A DNA stretch of 64,000 nt from Onchocerca lupi (lineage: Eukaryota; Nematoda; Chromadorea; Rhabditida; Onchocercidae): NCBI GenBank assembly GCA_028564675.1, contig JAOVVO010000069.1, positions 62,001 through 126,000 on the forward strand, written 5' to 3'. The translations under genes were made by a program, and so were the position numbers. Below, one piece after another: positions 1 to 14,156 of the stretch; within the stretch, counting starts at the first letter, position 1, and every line of letters starts with the position of its first letter. Under the pieces are notes generated by a model that made no database searches, had not been told where the DNA came from, and saw only the letters and a program-made list of their open reading frames with translations.

Positions 1-1524
1 ATAAAATTTCAAATAACATTTTCGTTTTTTGTTTTTTCTTGTGAATTATGATGAGAGAAAAGAGATAAGAAGAAATCATCGATAAATGAGATGAATTTGA
101 AAAATTATTTCAAACTAACTTCGATAATTATTTTTTATTTCGTTGCTTAAAACTTGATTTGCAAATGATTCTTTAATTAGTATCCAATGAAAGTTGCAAA
201 TTTCAAAATGAAAATTCCGAAAGATTAATTAGCCAAATAAACTAATGCAATCTATAGCATTTCAATGAAATAAAACTATTCATTTAATGATTGACAATAA
301 TGACTGATAAATTTTTGCTAGAAAAAAGAACAGTTGGCAGAGATCATGTCGAATTGCAAAGATCAAAACTAACTTTATTAATTATTTTTATTTCGTTGCT
401 GAAATTAAATCTAATGATATGCAAATCATGGCAGGTGAAATGCAATAAAGATCAATGATTGTATTATATAAATTCAAAAAAAGAAAAAAAAATAAGGAAA
501 TAAAATGGGAGAAAAAAAATGAAGCAAAATTCTTAAAAAATCTTGCTATAAAGAAAAGGAAAGAAATGATGAAGAAAGATGGAAAAAATGGAAATAATTA
601 AATAGTAGTAATAATTGGCATCTTATAGTATTAGGAGAAAAATTCCATTTTATTATCTTCACATTGCATTTGCATTTGTCCCTCGACGGATAGATTCGAT
701 TCGATTCGAATATTTCAGAGTGAAAAAGAAAAATGGTTTTTTCTTTTTTTTTTCTTTTTTTTAAATATGAGCCTGACAGAATCGATCCTCAGATCACAGA
801 TGAGATAATATTGACAAGCAGTCTTCACTTCTTACAACATATTCATCACTAACAAACGAGAAAAAAATTGCTGAATAAGCATAGAAAAAGTATATATGTA
901 TATATCTTTGGTAGAAGGAAAAAAAAAAGTTTTTTTTGAAAAAATTTTTCGAGAAAAAAATACGCTGTTCTCTTCATTTCAATCGTTCTTATTCATCTGC
1001 CATTGGGGGCATTAATCCAAATCGATTTTGGAGTTGATACCAAGAGGATAGAATATAAGATAAAATTCTCGGAGGTGTAGTTGTGGTAGCATCGAGAAAT
1101 CTAATCGATTCCTCAATGATTATTTCCATAATTTCAGCCAAAATTAGCTATTTTACAGAAGAAAAATTGGTACAAAATGAATGCTATTAGTTTGCAATGA
1201 TTGTTATCATTAATTATTCATGGAAAATTTAATGGAACACGAAACCATTGCACAACAAATTTAGATGAATCAATAAAATTATCATACAACATGACTTTTC
1301 TGACTGAATCTTACAAATTTAGGAACTTCTTGAACAGTATAATTCTTAAAAATTTCCTCTGAACAGAAAAATTTCTTCTTATCCTACTCTCTTTCCTCTT
1401 TTTCACTTCACTTTTATTACTGAAAAATTTCTAATTATAAAAGAAAAAAAGAATAATTGAAAAAGAAGAGCAGCAAAGAAGGCTATGCATAAGAGAAATA
1501 AGGAAATATAAACACGGTCGGGCA

Positions 1525-1557
1525 GGACCATTGGTCAAATGGCTTGACCATTGGTCA
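1525..1557. repeat. Paired 13-bp palindromes
   Basis: GACCATTGGTCA occurs twice, about 19 bases apart, and the second copy is the full TGACCA-T-TGGTCA inverted repeat. A diverged half (TTGACC) follows at 1571. The core also contains a CCAAT box read on the minus strand (CCATTGG). No nearby gene explains it. Confidence 0.6.
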
Positions 1558-1705
1558 TTTTGATAGATAATTGACCGAGCAAGCAACGCACTATAAAATT
1601 TATTGAATAAAACTATCGTTGCACATCAGCCAGAAAATATGCCATCGACAGGTCAAGCGCTCTTCGAATGAGTAATGCTAAGAATAGAGGATGTAAAAAG
1701 AGCAG

Positions 1706-1738
<33 letters not shown>

Positions 1739-1805
1739 GAAATTCGCTAATTTCGACTAATTGGAAGTACTAAAAAAATAAATATTCCTGAATGATGCAA
1801 AATAA

Positions 1806-1935
1806 ATCAGAAACGCTTAAAATATCAACATTCCTGACTCAGACATCAGTTTTCGAACGGAAATAAACATTACAAGATGAATCAGGAACGTTCAGGATAT
1901 TAACTCTCCTAAGCTTCCGAACGGAAGCAAAGATT
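1806..1935. repeat. Diverged tandem duplication, about 75 bp
   Basis: Two diverged units lie in tandem. Each begins ATCAG(A/G)AACG, passes through ATATCAAC or ATATTAAC and a CTCCT/TTCCT segment, and ends in CGAACGGAA followed by an AAA-rich stretch. The copies are clearly related but no longer identical, so this is an old duplication without coding potential. Confidence 0.55.
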
Positions 1936-2500
1936 CACGTTACCTTCGGATTGCGTAATGATGTTTCGGTGTTTATCCAGAACTTCTGAAAATATGTTGA
2001 AGTATATTATTTCGTCGTACTTCATTTGTTCGTGCTTTTATGATACCAAAATTAATCTAATAAAGTACGAGGAAAGAAAGTTCTTGGAAAATAGATGAAC
2101 ATTTTTATGAATCCGCGAAAGGAATATTTTTGCTTTCACTAGATAACTGAAAGTGAATTTTTGAATTTTTAAAAGACAAGAAATGCTCATTTTTTAAAGA
2201 CCAAAGAATAGATTGGTCAAATTTGAGTGACACTCGAACATTGAAAGTGATAAGAACAAGAATTTTATCCTCTTCCTTCTCATATTTTTTTCCTATTGAA
2301 TCTGCTATCATGGAAATTTTTTAAATTGAATCAGCGCTCATTTTTTAAACAGATCTGAATTTTTCGCTTTAAATTTATACCTTTATGGAGAATGCTCGAC
2401 AAAACGAGAAAACTTAATCTTACATAGCTGCAATTGATGTATATAATTATTCTTCATAATGCTGTTTGTATTCTTTTACTGGCATCATCTATACGAAAAA

Positions 2501-2666
2501 ATAAAAATGCAAATGTTCATTGTTCATTTCCACTCAATGTTTCAAATTCTTCCCGATTGATTTGAAATTTTGATGCAACGTTGCATTCGAAAAGGCGCGT
2601 TTTTAAGAACTTTCGGAGATTTAAGATCAATATTTACATTTTTATTTTGCGTGGCCGGTCCAGCTG
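2501..2666 (-). mobile_element. Helitron/HINE-like non-autonomous element, copy A
   Basis: This is one of four dispersed copies of an element of about 150-190 bp. It starts with ATAAAAATGCAAATGTTCAT and ends with the inverted counterpart ATATTTACATTTTTATTT. The interior (TGCAACGTTGCATTCGAA, GCGCGTTTTTAAGAAC, GGAGATTTAAGATC) matches the copies near 27.7, 41.4 and 52.3 kb. On the minus strand it is preceded by GCTGGACCGGCCAC, the left half of the hairpin seen complete in copy C. It has no coding capacity. The Helitron/HINE class is inferred. Confidence 0.6.
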
Positions 2667-5600
2667 ATTGTAAATAGAATTCATCTGATAAGTACGATCA
2701 AATTCTATTTAAACTAACATATTTTAAACTCTATTTGAACTTATTCATGTTCGCGTGATGCAAATCGTATAATTTGCAAAAAATTTTCAAGTTTAGATAC
2801 AATATTCATAAAGATTGCTTCGAATAAATATCAAAAAATTGCGTTTAACAACAGATTCTTAAATATTAAATTGAAATGTTATGTTTGTCTCTTTCAGGAC
2901 AAATAGAGTATATTTATTGGCCATTTTGTCTAAAGGATGATTCATCCATCTCAAATACAAAAAGAAATAATTTCAAATATGGTTTTGAGAATAAATACAT
3001 GTTATTTGAATGAAAGATAGAAAAGAAGAAAAAACACTTTATTTTATCTTGAATATAAAGAAATGTTGGAAAAAAGGGGATAAAAGATTTATGAGATTAT
3101 TTGGCTGGTTTCGGTTGTTTTACGAAATAAAAGCCATCAATTAAACATTTATTCCAAGTCTATGAAATACACAATTTGTGTTATTTGATTTCATTTCGAA
3201 TGCAGTAAATTTAAAAATAACGACCCAAAAATAAAGACCCCACATCAATCAAACATTTGCTCCAAATCTATGCGATATAAAATTTGCATTATTTACATAA
3301 CTGGAAATTTATTGAATTTCTGTAATTAAAAACTTAATCAATGATCAAAAAATTGAAATTGACAACTGTCATCCTTCTTGTCTTCCTTTGTTATGAAATC
3401 ATTAAAAACTGAATTAAAATTCTTATTTAATTAGTGAAAATTTCTCTAACAAAATAAAAATACTTTTCCGAATATTCCTGCGAACATACCTTTATGTGTT
3501 GTTTCCTAATTTATTACTTTAAGATTGATTAACCTCAGATAAATTCGACTATTTTTTTATGTTCTAATTAATTTGCTAGAAAATTGAATGAGATCTTTCG
3601 AGTAGAATAACCATACATTTTTGTAAGTTCACAGTTCCAAAATTGAAATTCATGCTGAAATCATCATTTTTTAGCAATAGTAGTCAAATCACATTTTTTC
3701 AAGTTTGAATAATTAATTCCTTACGAAAAGAATTCTTTCGAATGCTAAAATTTTTCGGAGTAATTGATAAATATGATTGGATGATAGAAGAAAATGATAT
3801 ATTCATCACAGCATTCTTTCACATATTACCATAATATTAAACATCTGAAAAAAAGAAGACATTTACTTAGTTTGTTATTTAATCAAAGAATTCAAGTTGC
3901 TTAGTTCCAGCTCTTAGTTAATCCAAATATATTTCACTTGCATTTAATTGCTATTTAATTAATTAGGCAAAGATTCGGCTACAAGTATGAGATGAAAAAT
4001 ATCCTTCTATCATCAGTAATTTTATCAAATTTAAATTAATTCCTGAGACAAAGATTACCAATTTTTTATCTTAAAAGTAAAAAAATATTGATAATTTAGT
4101 TTTTGTTGTTGAAGGCTATGGAAATTTTTCACTCATTAAAGTCAAAAAAAAAAATCAAAGTTTTATTTCTTAAACTATTTCTTCTTCATCGTTATAAAAT
4201 TAATAAGAACTAATATGAATCATTTCTAGAGATCAGTATAGGTAATAGTCAAAATTAAATTATTTAGTGTTACAGAAAATTAAATTCTACTTAAAATTTC
4301 GAAAATCACTACTAAAGATGATGAATCGGAGATTCTATATATGGATTTTTTTTTTTCTTCATTTGTAGCACTGAGCATTTTTTAATTTTACCATTTTTAT
4401 GATTTATTCAACTTATTATTGCATATAATTCGAATAATTATTTCAATGTTTATTGTGACTTACTGGAAAATAAGTATATTACAATGGGATAAATTAACTA
4501 TTAAAGACACAATTACCTAAAAATCATCTTGGCTATATCTAATCTTTAAAATTAACAATGCTTTAGTACTATTGCAGGATATAGTTCTTGTTCTCTAAAA
4601 GATTTACATATTTCTCTTAACTTTCTCGATTATATTTCGTTTTTTTCAAGATTTCCAATGACTTCAAATAATACTGGGAAGATTTGTAATGAAAATATCT
4701 AATTAAAAAAAAAAAAAAAAGCAAAATTTGTCAAGAATTAAATATAGTGAGCGATATAAATTGCATGTTTCAGCTTATCCGAAATAAATCATTCTAAGAG
4801 AAATGAAGAGTAGATTTAGAATATTTTGAAAATTTTGTTAAATCTTTTTCCTCTTTTATTTTAATAGTTAAATCCAGACTAATTGAATACAGAAGAATGC
4901 AACAAATAATAATTCTAAAAGTAGTCTAGATCTAGAATTATAAAACAAGGAAAAGAGAAGATAGATTTGTTTCATGAAAAAGGAAAATTATTTCTTGTAA
5001 TAATAATACTTTAGCGAGGTAGACTTCCTTTAGGATTAAATAAAATTGAACATAGAATATATGAATATTCATTAAAAGCTAAAAGTAGCTTTCAATTTTG
5101 CGAGAATACTAAGAAGAGTAATGGTTAGTAGAAAATCGAAAAAAGACATTGTGATAGTCTCGACGCCATGGAAATGGAAGGAAACAGAACAGATGTGCGA
5201 ATATTTTAAATCTAACAAAAGGAAGAATAAAAAAGAGACAAAGCAATGATTGTCAATTGCTTTTCAACTCGAAAAAAATGTTGAAAAAAACCTAATACGC
5301 ATGAGGATTCAGTATGCATAATAATAATAATAATAATAATAATGTCTGCCATCTGCAAATTGAACGCTGAAAATTGATTCGAATTCTGTCAATACTGTTG
5401 AAATATGGGTAGTTGATGATTTTTTCAAGGCATAAATGCAAAATTCGAGAAGCTAAATGCAGCAGTCAACAATCTAACTGTAAGAATTGAATTTAGAAAT
5501 TCTGGAATGTAAATACCGATCCTCATCCTACAATTCAGTAATTTCTAACTTTTCAATTTCACTTCATAACTAAATCTTATGAGCAGTCTTTATCAAAGCA

Positions 5601-6293
5601 ACAAATTTATCTGACAAAAGTTAAATTTATGAAATACTAAAAGCTGTTGCGATATGTAGACCCGCTGCTGAGAAAACTTTGTGTTCACGATTGAAATGCC
5701 ATCCTTATCATGGTAAAGTAACAATTCCATCAGAAATCTAACTTCCATTCCATCCAAATTCAAGCAGTTATTCTAGTTGAATAAAAATTAGGTTAAATTG
5801 GAAATCAAGAATGCTAACATTTGTTCACTTCTCACATAATTTTGGCTTCATTTTTTTCTTCCCTTTCTCCGTCTTTAGCAATTATCTCTACCTTGCTACT
5901 GATTTTTAACATAGAATAAAGAAATTTTGGAGACAATAATGGGACGCAATAGTGTTTGTTATCTGATAAAATTCAAAGGTAAAACTTGTTATTTACACGT
6001 TTAATATTAAATGATGCTGTTTAAAGAATTCGGCTTCATGATAGTGCAATGAAATGAAGTTAAAGACTAAATTCTTAATTGTTTGCATGGATCTTTTTTT
6101 TTACAATTATGCAATAATCTTCAGAAATTTTGCATGAATCTGGCACGGAGCTATCTCCAAGATTTTAATATCATAATGCAATACCAATTTATTAAAATAA
6201 CACTGGAAACATTTGGAAAAGAAAACATGCTTCGTCATATTGCAAGTAACAGAAGAACGTTTTCAATGTTTACTTTTTTTTTTTTAAATTTCA
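2667..6293. other. Intergenic, no gene seen
   Basis: About 3.6 kb of AT-rich sequence with no supported gene. The only simple repeat is an (ATA)n run at 5317-5343. A minus-strand frame of about 47 codons near 5600-5740 has fairly normal amino-acid composition but no splice signals or recognisable family. The 77-codon plus frame at 6083-6316 overlaps the 3' end of the acetyltransferase gene and looks like chance. Confidence 0.6.
5317..5343. repeat. (ATA)n microsatellite
   Basis: A nine-unit perfect ATA run in intergenic sequence. Confidence 0.9.
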
Positions 6294-6299
6294 TTTATT
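6294..6299 (-). terminator. Poly(A) signal of the MYST acetyltransferase gene
   Basis: AATAAA on the minus strand lies 51 bases downstream of the TGA stop at 6351-6353. It is the first canonical polyadenylation signal after the stop and is followed by a T-rich plus-strand tract. Confidence 0.6.
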
Positions 6300-6350
6300 T
6301 TGAAGTTAAAGATTGAGTCTCTTCAGTATGTAATATTTTATATGTAACGG

Positions 6351-10172
<3,822 letters not shown>

Positions 10173-10179
10173 TGAGACG

Positions 10180-10182
10180 CTG

Positions 10183-10212
<30 letters not shown>
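10180..10212 (-). promoter_or_regulatory. Probable spliced-leader trans-splice acceptor
   Basis: On the minus strand an almost pure poly-T tract of about 30 bases ends in TTCAG and is followed within seven bases by the ATG of the acetyltransferase. This is the arrangement expected of a nematode trans-splice site: polypyrimidine tract, AG, very short leader. It could instead be the acceptor of a cis-spliced 5' UTR intron. It also fixes the translation start. Confidence 0.6.
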
Positions 10213-10213
<1 letters not shown>

Positions 10214-10679
10214 ATTATCTAGAGCTTTTATTATATGAAAAAATATAATTTCGTAAAAAAAAAAGGGGGAAAATGTTGATGCATGAGAAAATTAAATTAT
10301 ATAAAGAGATGTGAAAATACTTTTCTAAGCGCAAAAAAATCACACAAATATCAAATTCATGAAAAAAGAGAGAGGGAGAAAAAAAAAAACGATCACTTTT
10401 AAAAGTCCGAAAGAAAAACGTGATCTATGCAAAAGATTTGTGTAAAAATGCAAATAAATTACATCAAAACATCGACTAAAGCAAAGGTATATAAGGAATA
10501 TCATACAGAAAGCGTAAAAATCATACAAAAAGAATAAATTACTGTAAAATATCTAATGCATGAAAAAGAAGGATAAAAAATAGCAAGCAAAAAAGAAATA
10601 AAGTGAATGAAGAAAATTACTTAATAATGGGATCACTTAGTAAATGTTAATTAGGAAAACGAGTATCATGTACCATTCA
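10213..10679. other. 5' flank of the acetyltransferase gene
   Basis: A-rich sequence between the trans-splice acceptor and the GC-rich promoter core. Under the trans-splicing model it would be transcribed as the outron. No coding exon is visible in it. Confidence 0.5.
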
Positions 10680-10750
10680 CTCACCACCTCGGTCAACGTC
10701 CGCCATTACCTATATTTATTACCCGGAACAATTTACCGCCCCTCCTTAAA
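10680..10750. promoter_or_regulatory. Divergent promoter core between the MOF-type and MICOS genes
   Basis: A short GC-rich island in strongly AT-rich DNA. It lies between a gene starting leftward at 10172 and one starting rightward at 11081. It contains CGTCCGCCATTA (YY1-like; minus strand TAATGGCGGACG), ACCCGGAACA (ETS-like CCGGAA) and TTACCGCCCCTCC (GC box). Such combinations are typical of housekeeping promoters. No transcript start can be located from sequence alone. The minus strand also reads ATGGCGGACGTTGACCGAGG followed by a GTGAGT donor, but joining that to the next acceptor does not keep the acetyltransferase frame. Confidence 0.5.
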
Positions 10751-11080
10751 GAAAAAAAATATTTTCGCATTTTGAGTACGAGCCTAAATCGGATCATTCC
10801 GAGAAATGTTGTTAAAAGTTTATTAAGAATTATGTTCTGATTATCAGTATTCCGGAATCATATTGATTTGAAATTCGTTCACATTTTTCTTTGCCAATCT
10901 CAACTGATTAAAGAATAGTTGTAGAAGTTTGAATTCATCTATACTATAGTCCTTAACTTACCTTCTCCCCAGTTCATTTCAGAAAACAAGAATTTCAACT
11001 CATTAAAAGCAAGAGAAGCGAAAAATATATTCGAGATTTGTTTATTTTTCAAGTTAACCTTGTTTTTTGAAGTGGATGAG

Positions 11081-14002
11081 ATGAGTGAAACGTTAGAAAA
11101 TATCAAATCTTCCATTGAACGTTGGTGGACAGCAGTCAATGCTGATAAACGACCCAAACCGAATCCAGCACGAATGGTCACAGTTGAGGAAGTAAGTTAA
11201 CTTGATCGTATTTTTTCCAAATTTAGATCTCTATTATTTATTTTATTCTGATTATCTTCTCCTTTTGTGTCTGATTATTTTCACCTTTCCTGATGATACT
11301 TATGTAGTATACGGTACGGTTGGCAATCTGATGAGTCTCGATTATCAAATCTTTTCCTTTGGTTAAATTACTAGTATTTCGAATTGTTAAATCTTATCAG
11401 TCAGTTGTATTGTTTTTCTTTTTTTATTTGTTTGAAGCTTTTGAAGTATCTGTCTTATGTGAATCGGCACTATTCAGTTGATATTCATATAAAGACTAGA
11501 GTGATTCATTTCAAAACATAATATGTCAGAAGTTTTTACAGTTACCGATGTATCCAGATGAGACACCACATTACAAGGAAGTCCAGGAATTACCGATGCC
11601 AGTACAGAAAGAAATGGCGTTATTACGACAAGCCGCTCTGCAACGCTTTGGAGATTTAGGGGTAAATTTTTCTGCTTAGATAGCAATCTGTTAACAGGTG
11701 TTAATATTTGACGTTTTAAGTGAATGCAGGATGAAACACAAATAGTGTTTGAGGGAAATTAAAGGTAAATTCATGCAAAACTCTATGAACCAAATAATAG
11801 GATTTTTTTTTTAAACTTTTTCTTACTTATTCATAATGATAATAGAACATGTCGTTTTCACGACTTATCAGATGTTTGTGACTGTCATTTCAATCTTGCT
11901 GCTCGAGATTTTAACTTCTAACATTATGATTCCTATCTTTTGCATATATTATCTTTTGAATAATAATGAAATTTTATGGCATTTGATATTAAAAAATGAG
12001 CATTTTGTCGAAAAAATTATAAATAATGAAGAGCTAGAAACATGAAAATGCTAAAGAATCCTCAAAGTCCCGTGTACTGCTTCTCTTTTTCTCTTCCTTC
12101 CCAAAGAAAAATATTACTTTTTGATTTGAAACTTTTTGATTTTTTTACTTTTACATATTTAATTCACATAACTATTATATATGGCAAAATGTTTTATAGG
12201 AATCCTATCTCAATGTTGAGGAAAAGTCGCGAAAGGTTTTTGATTCTGCTCGAGGTTAGCATTCTAAATAACACATATGTGCGTTTTTTTAATTTCCAAA
12301 TCTTAATATATTACATAAACAGTAACTTTCAAAGATTTTTCTTTGAGCGAGAAGCTCAGAGAAAAAAATGTATCTAATATGTTGAGGAACTTTTTGTTGA
12401 TTTCATGGAAGTGGATATGAAACAAATCCAGATATTTTCCAACCTTTGCGGAATTGTTTTTAATTGCAGAATTTAGACGATTTTTGCAAGAAGATTATGG
12501 AATGTTACCAAAAGCCGCTGCTATTACCATTGGTGGTCTTACTGGTTTTTTTCTTGGTATGAAAAAGTTAGTTTCTGATATTATTGTATTTTTGGGGAAT
12601 CAAATTAGAGATTTTCGAAATGTTAATAATTAATTGCTATGACCAATATTTTTCTGTTTAATATTTATTTTTAAAATACATTAGACAAAAAATTTAATTA
12701 TCATTTTCAATATAGAATTGCTCAGTTCAACATTAATAAGAATATTGAATGTCGCATTTTCCAAATTGATTTTTTAGATCAGTGTTTCGCAGATTTTTAT
12801 TTTCTGGAATGGGCTTATTAACAATGACTGCATTTTGCTATCCGTATGAAACAATTGCTATAACTCGCACTGCCATTGAGCATAGTAAAATGACTTGGAA
12901 TGATTTTGTTCGATGTAAGTAAATTTTTCTATGCTTGTTTTTATTGCTAATAACGAATTATCATATTGGGTGTCAAATATTATGATAGGTGATCTGGTTC
13001 TAGATGATAAGCTTCATTTTATATTTCAAACGATTTGACAGTATATGTTCATACAGTGAAAATTTTATCTTGTCTTAGAAATAATTAGAACACTGGGATC
13101 GATACAAATCGCAAGAAAGTGAATTGTGGAGCAACGCTTGTTGTAGTGTATTTGCTTTTTGTTGCTTCCGAAAATAGAAACTGATTGTTTGCTTAGCGAG
13201 AGATAGACATTTAAAATTTTTTTATTTCAAAAAATTCCCTTGTTTCTCCAGACCTTTCAAATGGTCTGACAAACGAATCTCTTCTAAGATAATAGTGACA
13301 TTTGCCATCACAGAGGAATATTTCGCTAAATATGTTTGGTACTTTATGTAGTATTTAACTTTGTATTCATTATAAGCTTTTACACAGATAAGGTTATATA
13401 GCAGATGCTATAAATGTTGAGGAGAATAACATATTGAATATGACTATATATTCATAAAAGTTCTTTTTTTTGTTGTTTACTTTAAAAAAAAAAAAAAAAA
13501 CAAACTCACTCAGAAAAAGCAATTTTTGTTGATATCAAACACAAATAATGCAAATCAAAAAAAAACCAAAAGAAAAGAAACAGCTATGAAAAAAGAAATT
13601 GACTGACGACTTTAATTAAAGAAAAAGAAAACTTAATCGATTTAATGGACTTTCTTTTGTGTATTGTTGTTTTTGAGTTGGAGGTTTTTTTAAACGAGTT
13701 GGGTATAGTTATCTTTTTCTTTATCGATTTTTGTTTCTTTTAAAGATTTTTTGCTGCTTATTTTGTTTTGTTTTTTTATTTCTTTTTTTTCTTTTTTGTT
13801 TTATGGTGTAAGTTTCTTTGACTCAGAAGAGCCAAACTACAAAAATATTTCGTTTAATTAATCCATTGGTTAAGAGTATTTTTTTCGGTCTTTGATTATT
13901 GTCAAATATCTTCAATAACATTCATTATTTTCAGCACCCGAACCTCCCGTATATTCTCCTTCTCGAGCAAGTGAATCTTCGGCCTCCGACTCGAAACAAT
14001 AA
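11081..14002 (+). CDS. moma-1: MICOS complex subunit MIC26/MIC27 (APOO/APOOL, MOMA-1 family)
   Basis: An inner-membrane protein of the mitochondrial contact site and cristae organising system, needed for crista junction shape. Six exons join in phase to 195 aa: 11081-11191, 11542-11661, 12200-12254, 12470-12566, 12778-12914, 13935-14002. Family features in order: LPMYPDE with a conserved Tyr-Pro (residues 38-44); an amphipathic helical stretch (50-105); a glycine-rich first membrane segment, LPKAAAITIGGLTGFFLG (108-125), with Gly117, Gly121 and Gly125 as GxxxGxxxG; a short basic loop (KKSVFRR); and a second hydrophobic segment ending in FCYPYETIAI (147-156), which aligns with the CYP motif of APOO/APOOL. 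The length matches vertebrate APOO (about 198). The tail is Ser/Pro-rich. No cleavable mitochondrial presequence is obvious. The start is the first ATG of an open exon followed by a good GTAAGT donor. Intron 5 is about 1 kb, long for this gene. The assignment rests on motif order and membrane topology, without alignment. Confidence 0.88.
11730..11764 (+). other. Possible poison cassette exon in intron 2 of the MICOS gene
   Basis: A 35-base segment is bounded by an acceptor (GTGAATGCAG) and a donor (GTAAATTC). Entered in the phase left by exon 2 (phase 0), it reads ten codons and then TAA. It is not a multiple of three. If included it would truncate the protein after about 87 residues, before the membrane segments, and could trigger nonsense-mediated decay. 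Only the splice signals and frame are seen; use of the exon is inference. Confidence 0.3.
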
Positions 14003-14150
14003 ATCAAAAAATTAAATAGCTAATATATTCACGCGATGATTTTTAAAATCATTTTAATAAGTCAAAATGATTGAATTTAGAATGCCATTATGACGATGAT
14101 TGTTTAGGATCATTAAATTGTATTTTCAGTACCTATAACCTGTATTGATG

Positions 14151-14156
14151 AATAAA
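14151..14156 (+). terminator. Poly(A) signal of the MICOS subunit gene
   Basis: AATAAA lies about 150 bases after the TAA stop at 14000-14002. It is the first canonical hexamer downstream of the stop. Confidence 0.65.

Larger units (their letters stand above)
1..2500. other. Intergenic, no gene seen
   Basis: This is AT-rich sequence with scattered A/T homopolymers (for example 1707-1734). I find no exon-like reading frame bounded by splice sites. It contains two small repeat structures listed separately: paired TGACCATTGGTCA palindromes at 1525-1557 and a diverged duplication at 1806-1935. The 68-codon minus-strand frame at 2105-2311 has no splice or homology support and is treated as chance. 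Confidence 0.6.

Noticed and set aside
681..715. GATTCGATTCGATTCGAA resembling a tRNA T-loop
   Set aside because: No acceptor stem or anticodon arm can be built around it; it is a short TTCGA repeat.
5598..5740. Minus frame starting MELLLYHDKDGISIVNTKF
   Set aside because: Composition is normal but it is short, lacks splice partners and has no recognised homology.
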